DNA from: Cocos nucifera
Taxonomy: Eukaryota > Streptophyta > Magnoliopsida > Arecales > Arecaceae
Direction: 5' to 3'
Assembly (NCBI GenBank): GCA_006176705.1
Contig: QRFJ01000048.1
Span: 1,499,825-1,563,824 of the forward strand
Length of the DNA stretch: 64,000 nt
A program made the position numbers and the translations under genes. The notes below the pieces were generated by a model. The model was not told where the DNA came from, did no database searches, and saw only the letters and a program-made list of their open reading frames with translations. Below, piece by piece: positions 56,934 through 64,000 of this stretch (its first letter is position 1; every line of letters starts with the position of its first letter).

Positions 56934-57385
56934 GTTAGGAATAGAAGGAGAACCTTGTCCTAACGTGAACAAAGTCGAAGACCTCATTCATTTTAGACGA
57001 GATGGGGGGAGAGGCCCTGACAACAGTCCTTATGTGTCTCCATAGTTCGTTAGGAATAGGAGGAGAACCTCATCCTAACGTGAGCAAAGTCGAAGACCTC
57101 ATTCATTTTAGACAAGATGAGAGGAGAGGCCCTGACAATGGTCCTTATGTGCCCCCACAGTCCGTTAGAAATAAAAGGAGAATCTCGTCCTAACGTGAGC
57201 AAAGTCGAAGACCTCGTTAATTTTAGATGAGATGAGGAGAGAAGCCCTGACAACGGCCCTTATGTGCTCCCATATCCTATTAGGAATAGGAGGAGAATCT
57301 CGTCCTAACATGAACAAAGTCGAAGGCTTCGTTCAGTTTAGATGAGGTGAGAGGAGAGGCCCCAACAACAGTCCTATTGTGTCCG
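56934..57385 (+). repeat. 115-bp tandem repeats, four units
   Basis: Units start at 56934, 57049, 57164 and 57279, each 'gttaggaataggaggagaa' or close, followed by 'gtgagcaaagtcgaag' and ending 'ccttatgtgcccccacagt'. The period is 115 bp throughout. Shared with 23145-23440 in the young element. Confidence 0.9.
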
Positions 57386-57535
57386 AGCCTCAACTTCGAC
57401 ATCAACCTTGACTGGAGATAAGATTTCTCTCGAACTTCAACCTGAACTGACGCAAAGCTCTGAAGAGGACTTCGACAGTCGTCCATTTTTGTACTCCCTT
57501 CCTTCGAGTTTGAAACTCGAGAGTAGGGGGACTAT

Positions 57536-58745
57536 TATTGGAGATAAACCACCCTCCTATCGAAGTCCAGTCTGGTGCTTAGCCTAATGTAGCTGATAAT
57601 CATGGAAGAGCTCCGATCAAAAATTCTCTCCTCAGCGATCGAATTTCATCCGATCTCCTCCAGTGGTCGAACTCATTTAATGGCCGAACTTATCCAGCTG
57701 GACTTCGAACTCAATCGAACTCCTCAGCAGCCAAACTTCCTCAGCAGCCAAATTTTTTCAACGGTCGAACTTCTTTCAAACTCCTTCAGTCGGACTTCTA
57801 CGAAAGCTAAACTCCTTCCAAACTTCTCCAGCAGTCAGACTTCTATGGGAGTCAAACTTCTTTTAGATTTCTCCTCCAGTCGGACTTCTATGCGAGCTGA
57901 ACTCCTTCCGGACTCCTCCAGCAGTCGGACTTCTATGAAAGCCAAACTCCTTTCGAACTCCTCCAGTAGTTGGGCTTCTATGGAAGTCGAACTCCTTCCA
58001 AAATCCTCCAACGATCAGGCTTCTACGAAAGCTAAACTCCTTCCAAACTCCTCTAATCGGACTTCTATGGGAGCCAAACTCCTTCTGAACTCCTCCAGCA
58101 GTCGGACTTCTATGGGAGCCGAACTCCTTTTGGACTCCTCCAGTAGTCGGACTTCTATAGGAGTCGAACTCCTTCCGGATTTCTCCTCCAGTCAGACTTC
58201 TACGGGAGCCGAACTCCTTCCGAACTCCTCCAGCAATCGGATTTCTACGGAAGCCGAACTCCTTTTGGACTCCTCTAGTAGTCGGATTTCTATGAAAGCC
58301 GAACTCCTTTCAGACTGTTTCTTAAAATGAATTCCTATAGACGATTCCACTACTGAACGATTACCAACATCATTTATCATGATAATTATAATTGTCATTT
58401 AATAAGGACAATCACGATTGACATTTATCAAGACGATTATGATGGACGTTTATCAGAATGATTACGACAATCATTTATTAAGACAGTTACAATAAGCTCC
58501 ATCTATAAAAAGAGATCCTCCAAATATGTTCTCTCTAAGCTTTCTTTTTTTTTCCAAAATTCTGCCGAACTCCTCTTTGAGCACTCCATTTTTATTGGCC
58601 AGAAGAGCTAACTTGACCGTCGAAGGCTCCTATCGGAGCCACCACCATCAACTTCGGACGAAACTTTGTTTTGCATGTCACCGACAGTGATCTCGTCTTC
58701 CTCGACTCTAGTTCGATCCAACATCAACCAAATTCTGCACCAACA
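57536..58745 (+). repeat. 3' LTR of the decayed gypsy element
   Basis: 1210 bp against 1030 in the 5' LTR. The excess is additional 45-bp units (about 57770-58310). TATAAAAAGA at 58504. Ends CTGCACCAACA at 58745. Confidence 0.9.
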
Positions 58746-59247
58746 CTTATTTTTCAGAGAGAGAAAGTAAAATAAATACCATAGAGTAGTTAGTATTTGA
58801 TAAATTTTTGGATGATAGTAATTCATATTTGACAAAAATACTTCTAATAAAGCTGCTATATAATTATTGACTTTATTCTAATGTCCTTTAAAATTTATTT
58901 AATAAAGAGCTTTTATAAAAAAATTAAGATGGACATGGAATTATACAAAGAATTATATGATTATAATCATCGTATAAAAATTAATTAGAGATGATAATAA
59001 TATTCTAATATTAAAAATTTATTTTATATTGAAGGATATATTTGTAAATTTTGCTATGTTCTCATGTAGGATTACCTCCAACCAAATGTAATCATTCTTT
59101 TTCAGTATCATTTTATGGAGTAATTTTTCTACCAATCAAACATAATAAAAATTATTTTTCTCCATAATTATTTTTTTAAATAAATAATTTTTAAAAAAAT
59201 ATTAGATTATTCTATAATTTGATATACCCCAACCAAATAAATCCTAA

Positions 59248-59346
59248 GAGTCTCATCGATCGGACAACCCACCAAGGCATGGCTCCTGATGTATTATATG
59301 AGAGGACAAGATGGCCAGCACTGTATATTAAGTAAGATTATCCTGA
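59248..59346. other. Spacer between two Harbinger-like elements
   Basis: About 100 bp of non-repeat sequence with no ORF. Confidence 0.4.
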
Positions 59347-60010
59347 GGTTCTATTTGATTTGGTGCATTAGGTTACGAAATAATTTGATAATTTTTAAAA
59401 ATTATTTATCTAAAAAATATTTTTATTATATTTAATTGATAGAAAAATTATTCTAAAAAATGATACTATAAAAAGATTATTATATTTAGTTGAAAATAAT
59501 CTTATATAAAAATATGATGAAATTTATAAATATATCTTTTAATATAAAATAATTTTTTAATATTAAAATAGTATTGTCATCTTTAATTAATTTTTATTAT
59601 TATATTTAGTTGAAAATAATCTTATATAAAAATATGATGAAATTTATAAATATATCTTTTAATATAAAATAATTTTTTAATATTAAAATAGTATTGTCAT
59701 CTTTAATTAATTTTTATATAATGACTATAATCATGTAGCCCTTTGCATAATAATATCTTCATCTTAATTTTTTTACAAAAAATTTTTATTGAATGAATTT
59801 GAAAAGATATTAAAATAAATTTAATAATTATATTTACAGTTTTATTAGGAATATTTTTATCAAGTATAGATTACTATCAAAATAAATATAGAGCCCACTA
59901 ATTTTTTTATCGTCACTATCTTTCACTTTTCATACCAAATATGATAATCTAATAAGATTCATTTTTCCATGTTAGATTATCTGCAACCAACCAATGAACC
60001 AAATGGATCT
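59347..60010. mobile_element. Harbinger/Tourist-like element (copy iii)
   Basis: Ends GGTTCTATTTGATTTGG (59347) and, read inward from 60010, AGATCCATTTGGTTC. Flanked by TGA (59344-59346) and TAA (60011-60013), a target duplication with one change. It has the same internal landmarks as copies i and ii and is uninterrupted apart from a 120-bp tandem duplication, so it is the reference for the other two. No transposase, hence non-autonomous. Confidence 0.75.
59476..59717. repeat. Perfect 120-bp tandem duplication
   Basis: 59476-59597 and 59596-59717 are identical with period 120. Single in the two related elements, so the duplication is specific to this copy and recent, or an assembly artefact. 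Confidence 0.9.
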
Positions 60011-60039
60011 TAAGGAAGTTCAATAAGATTTTTGCTCAA

Positions 60040-60680
60040 TGTTAAGTATGATTATTGTTGATGCTGAAATCCGACTGTCAATTGGAGTGGTTGGAGCGAT
60101 AGCGCGTCCTTCCGAAAAAGTGGCCTGTAAGAAGGTCCTAATCAGAGTTTGCTCCGGTGGGAACTCTATGACGCTAAGTCGGTCTCAGACAATAGAAAAG
60201 GAGTGGAGAAAGAATGTTCGCATACCAAATAGAAAAAGAGTGGAGAGAGAATGTTCACATATCTTTGGGGGTTTTCTTGTTGATCTTTTTATAGATAGGG
60301 GCTGTCAAGCCATTATGGAAACTTATTTGGCCAATAAGGGCGTAGTAGTGGAATGATCTTAGGTCAAAATTTGTGAGATTATGTGGTTGGACTTGTCTTA
60401 TCCATTTTTTGATCCACTGGGGTGCTGTAGGCACTTCTGCATTGAAATTGAAGGTGTAGGTAGGATCGGCTAGCTTCGATGGTAGATGCCTTAAGAAAGG
60501 ATCGATCGATGTGAGAGCCGAAACTGAAGGTCGGGCTCAAGATGTCTGAAGCATATCCATAATCAAAGTTCAAAATTAGCTTAGCTAGTCGCTAGGATCA
60601 GCTAATGATGGTTGGATTAAAGACTAAAACATAAATCAGTCAGAGTCAGAAGGATTGGACCATGCATAACATCTCGTAGC
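60040..60680 (-). mobile_element. Possible solo LTR remnant
   Basis: On the minus strand a TATA-like CTATAAAAAGATC (about 60292) is followed some 100 bp later by 'gacttagcgtcatagagttc' and 'ccaccggagcaaa', words like the R/U5 part of plant gypsy LTRs. No paired LTR, no certain ends. The plus ORF at 60039-60356 is read through this and is not supported as a gene. Confidence 0.35.
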
Positions 60681-60699
60681 TTCGGAAGAAGTCGCCTTT

Positions 60700-61550
60700 A
60701 TTTGAATGTCTCGGATAATGCCATTATATCGATTCTATACTTGATAATGATACCATCTCGATTTTATATCTTTCTTCATACTTTTTTTCGTCGATACATA
60801 TCTTCGACTTGGATAACGAATAATTCTTTAATAATTATTATAAAGAATATAATAATAAAAAAGAGATTATCCCAGGGAAGAATGCTGTCAGACCTACGAA
60901 AATGAGGGAGAAATTGGGAAAGTGGTCGGAACAAAGCAACTAGCGGTGTCGTTTCCTAATGGGCAGATATAGGAAAGTTGAATGTCATGTTTCTTTTTGT
61001 TTTAAATTTCCACCCGGATTTTATTCAGAGAATAAGAAAGGAGAATGTAAATTTGTGGTTGAGCTCCTGGATTAGAGCCCAGGTCTAACAAACACCACGG
61101 CTTCCCTACATGAGAGAACCAGCCCATTTCCAATTTATACAGCTCTGTTTATGGTTTAGAGCCCAAGTTGAATGTCATGAGCTTAGCTTTCAAAGAATCC
61201 ATTTGTCCGAATCCAATAGTAGATCTAAAATTATCAACTTTCCTTTTAAGACGATGCAATGCTTGTGAGTCCCGACTAGAGAGAGGGATTAAACATGAAT
61301 ATGTACGAGCAGAGTTCACCGTAACGTGCATCCGTCACGTAGGATAAGTAAGGAGAAAGAATGATTCATATCCTTAATCTGTTCCAGATCATCGAAACTT
61401 CCTTCCAGCAGCTCCTTGCCTGTCGATCGACGACCACCGTCGCTCACGTTGCCGCCTTCATGAGACCGACCATGCATCATCCCCCCGTCGCTAATCGCCG
61501 ATGGATTGCCATTGCACAACGATGACGGCCATCGGGAGAGCAGCTAGCGG
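60700..61550. other. Unassigned intergenic stretch
   Basis: No recognisable gene. GC content rises from about 61370 on, toward the receptor kinase gene. Confidence 0.4.
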
Positions 61551-61559
61551 GGGCGGCCA

Positions 61560-62091
61560 TGGTTATGGAGGGAGAGGGTAGCCGGGTGGAACGGATATGG
61601 ACGCAGGGTTGTGGTTGTGGAAAGAGAAGACGAGAGGGAGTGGGAGGACAGCGCACGAAATGAATGCTACAAGCTTACGCGCGCTTCTGAGCATATCATT
61701 CTCGCTGTGGAATTATTTTTTATCACATGCATTGCACGTGCTTTCGAGTAGAGACCGGAGACGGCACCACCAGCAGAACCCCTGATCTCCGGCGTTGCCC
61801 CTTCGGTCCTTTCTCACGTGCAAGTGCCGGAGGGGTGGGAGCTCCTTTTGAAATCTTTGATGCAACGGCTACTTCGTTCACGGAAAAATCGCACGCTTCC
61901 CGAGAAAATGCCTCCCCTCCCAGCCTCTCTCTGGTGTGTTCGCGTTCATCATTAAAGAGCACTTTCCCACAATCCCCCACCCCACCAGGCCCACACTGTA
62001 GCGCTCTCTCTCTCTCTCTCTGGCCTCTGTTCTAAATTCCTCATGCTCCATCTCTGGCCTCATCTTCAAACAAGAGGCCGTGGCGAGAGAG
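61560..62091 (+). promoter_or_regulatory. Promoter and 5' leader of the LRR receptor kinase
   Basis: GC-richer region directly upstream of the start codon at 62092. A (CT)n tract at 62003-62022 lies 70-90 bp before the start, as often found in plant leaders. No clear TATA box. ORFs on both strands here have no family resemblance. Confidence 0.4.
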
Positions 62092-64000
62092 ATGGGACTG
62101 TGGCTCCGGGCTCTTTCCGCATCGATTTCCATCGCCCTTGTGTTCTCCTCTGTTTCGGCCTTGACTCCTGATGGTACAAAATACTTCAATCGTAGGCGAA
62201 GATCTTTCCTTTTTCCTCTTCTCTTTACCATTGTTAATCCATTGCTTGGGATCTTAGGCGAGGCACTGCTGGAGCTAAAGGCGGCGTTCAATGACACAAA
62301 GCGGATGCTACGGAGCTGGAGACGGGCCGATCCAAACCCCTGCGGCTGGACCGGCATTACGTGCCATTTCCCCGACCTCAGAGTCCGGTCCATGTCCGCA
62401 TTCCGAGCTCTCTCCTCTCCTCTTCTTTTCCTCTCCTTTGCCCTCTTCTCCTCGTCTCTTATTTTGTCAATACTCCGTCGCAGAAATCTACCCTATATGC
62501 AACTCGGTGGTATCATCTCTCCCAGCATCGGCAAGCTCCAGAGGCTCCACAGACTGTGAGGCTTCATCTCTTCCATCACCTTTTTTGTAAATATGAGCTA
62601 AAGGTCTCATCTTTCGCTGGTTTTGTAACTGGGGCTACGCAGGGCTCTCCATCAGAATAGCTTGCATGGACCGATTCCGGCTGAAATCAGGAGCTGTACC
62701 GAACTGAGAGCAATGTATGCCCTTTTCTATCTCTTTCCCGTTTTTGAGTTATTTTATTTCCATTTGAAGACTCTTTAGATTGTTTACATAAGTTGCATTC
62801 CCCTGCTTAGGTATCTGAGAGCTAATTACCTACAAGGCAGTATTCCTCCCGAGATTGGAGACCTCACTCATCTCACCATCCTGTATGTTTACTAACCCGT
62901 TGCCCCATTTTTATTCTGTTACGTTACCCCTTTTCTTGGTTTCCGTTAATTTGATGTGGAATGTAGGGATCTGTCGAGCAACTTGCTGAGGGGAACGATA
63001 CCTCGCTCGATCGGAAGTCTCACTAATCTGCGTTTTCTGTAAGTTTAGAAAACGATCTCACTTTTTTCTAACCTTATCGTATATTAGCCGATCCAGAATA
63101 AAACTATATTTGATAGCTTTGCATTTTTTTCCCCCGTATTTGATTGTGAAATCTGGTGCTGCATTCCATTCCAGAAACTTATCCACCAACTTCTTTTCTG
63201 GCGAAATCCCAAATGTTGGAATACTAGGCACATTCAGGAATACCTCGTAAGTTGCATCCCCAATATCCCAAATGCCCAGCAACATGGATGATCTGTGTTT
63301 TTTTTATGCATTCGCATCAGATTGACCATCGTTTTAATAGGTTGTAGAGTAAGTTTGATATGTGAGGATTGTATGTGTTTCGGTCCTCGCAATATCTCCT
63401 TGGGGTTGTTTTAATGATGAAAGTTGATGCAGGTTTGTTGGAAATCTAGAGCTATGTGGCCTGCCAATCCAGAAATTATGTCGTGGTGGTTCGATGGGCT
63501 TTCCTGTGGTCCTACCACACCCGGATTCTCTTGCATCACCAGGCAAGTTTTGATTTGGAGAACAATTCGCTTGTTATTTCTAAAAAAATAATGTGAGGGT
63601 GAAGTAATAACCATGTTCTTGGAGTTGAATCATCAGGAATTCAGCCAGTTTCCACAAGAAGAACAATACATTTTCTCAATGGAATCATAATTGGTGCAAT
63701 GTCTACATCGGCCCTGGCATTAGTTGCAGTCCTTGGTTTCCTTTGGATCTGTTTACCGTCAAGAAAGGGGAAGGTGGGAGGCAAGTATATAAAAGTGGAT
63801 AAACAATTTGTTCAACACGTTGGTAAGCTATATAATCACCTCCGTCCCTTCTTCCCTCCATGTCCTACCAGCTCCCTAACTTATTTGATATCCCGTTGTC
63901 ATTAGGCTCCAAACTCGTCACTTTTCATGGGAACCTTCCATATTCATCCGGGGAGATCATCAAAAAGCTGGAGCTACTTGATGAAGAGGATATCGTTGGA
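62092..64000 (+). CDS. LRR receptor-like kinase (FEI / At5g62710-like), 5' part
   Basis: Plasma-membrane receptor-like kinase; only the N-terminal 323 codons are here and the kinase domain lies beyond the window. Exons: 62092-62173, 62258-62393, 62484-62555, 62643-62714, 62811-62882, 62967-63038, 63175-63246, 63433-63542, 63637-63822, 63906 to the edge; all join in frame. Signal peptide MGLWLRALSASISIALVFSS; LRR N-cap with NPCGWTGITC; five 72-nt LRR exons (INLPYMQLGGIISPSIGKL, LHGPIPAEIRSCTEL and so on); cap FVGNLELCGLPIQKLC; transmembrane helix MSTSALALVAVLGFLWICLP; juxtamembrane SGEIIKKLELLDEEDIVG, which leads into the kinase glycine loop. Closest recollected relatives are Arabidopsis FEI1/FEI2 and At5g62710; the INLPYMQLGG string points to the latter. 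Intron 8 has a GC donor. No defects seen. Confidence 0.92.

Larger units (their letters stand above)
50277..58745 (+). mobile_element. Ty3/gypsy (Tat-type) LTR retrotransposon, complete but decayed
   Basis: LTRs 50277-51306 and 57536-58745 (TGTTGGGGATAAAT...CTGCACCAA(C/T)A). Flanking 5-mers CATAT and CTTAT match at four of five bases. Order inside: primer region (GAATTGGCGCTAGAAGG), gag (51414-52915), protease (52949-53500), RT (53870-54320), RNase H (54600-54918), a second RNase H (55135-55470), integrase (55620-56800), 115-bp repeats (56934-57385), purine tract at 57522-57531. Integrase after RNase H places it in Ty3/gypsy, and the extra RNase H fits the Tat branch. Many stop codons, often TGA in place of expected TGG. 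Confidence 0.9.
50160..59244. mobile_element. Harbinger/Tourist-like element split by gypsy (copy ii)
   Basis: Left end GGACCGTTTAGTTGG at 50160 after TAA (50157-50159); right end read inward GGATTTATTTGGTTGG from 59244, followed by TAA (59245-59247). With 50277-58745 removed, the rest (about 616 bp) is colinear with copy i read in reverse, including 'cttttcat'-like, 'gtaaaataaa' and 'ttaatttttata' landmarks. Confidence 0.8.

Noticed and set aside
56934..57385. Regular 115-bp repeats as a CRISPR-like array
   Set aside because: Contiguous tandem repeats without unique spacers, inside a plant retrotransposon.
57602..58330. 242-codon Ser-rich repetitive ORF
   Set aside because: As above, in the 3' LTR.
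60039..60356. 105-codon ORF
   Set aside because: It overlaps an LTR-like region read in the opposite orientation and has no family resemblance.
61316..62035. ORFs on both strands upstream of the receptor kinase
   Set aside because: GC-rich promoter and leader region; no recognised protein features.

Overview
The window is nuclear DNA of a flowering plant: split genes with GT-AG introns, nested LTR retrotransposons, CACTA/hAT/Harbinger DNA transposons, a Helitron, LINE fragments and AT-rich intergenic DNA. A monocot, perhaps a palm, is my guess from the look of the proteins and repeats; no marker here proves it. Well-supported host genes are few: two NPF2-type (NRT1/PTR family) transporters in opposite orientation and the 5' part of an LRR receptor-like kinase running off the right end. 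A possible 70-residue two-exon gene and two unrecognised gene-like fragments are weaker.

Layout. 1-2.7 kb: truncated LTR, CACTA 3' end, hAT MITE, LINE remnant. 2.9-6.4 kb: NPF copy 1 (minus), four exons, 594 aa. 7.6-9.76 kb: LTR and gag remnant of a Ty3/gypsy element. 9.76-19.44 kb: two CACTA-type elements, the first holding a long inverted repeat, the second holding a gag-only copia element. 20.1-27.19 kb: a three-level nest of Harbinger/Tourist-like element, Helitron, and young GC-rich non-autonomous LTR element. 28.36-29.55 kb: distal upstream part of the duplicated NPF block, with a hAT MITE. 29.6-40.95 kb: insertions, including a LINE fragment and a 3.5-kb palindrome. 40.99-48.35 kb: NPF copy 2 (plus), four exons, 592 aa, intron 2 swollen by a deleted copia element and a microsatellite-flanked foldback. 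50.16-59.24 kb: another Harbinger-like element split by a decayed Tat-type gypsy element (50277-58745). 59.35-60.01 kb: a third Harbinger-like copy. 62.09-64.0 kb: LRR receptor kinase exons 1-10.

How it fits together. The two NPF genes are arms of an inverted segmental duplication (about 2.70-7.56 kb against 28.36-48.57 kb). Each arm gives the uninterrupted sequence for insertions in the other, so the copia element in intron 2 and the hAT MITE at 28.8 kb can be dated as later than the duplication. In the same way the three Harbinger-like copies give empty sites that define the Helitron ends and support the gypsy insertion. The young LTR element at 20.6-25.5 kb, the decayed one at 50.3-58.7 kb and the LTR stub at 1-337 belong to one lineage; the young one lacks pol and would depend on a relative for enzymes. 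Coordinates were worked out by eye: splice sites of the three main genes are frame-checked, while edges of degraded repeats are approximate.
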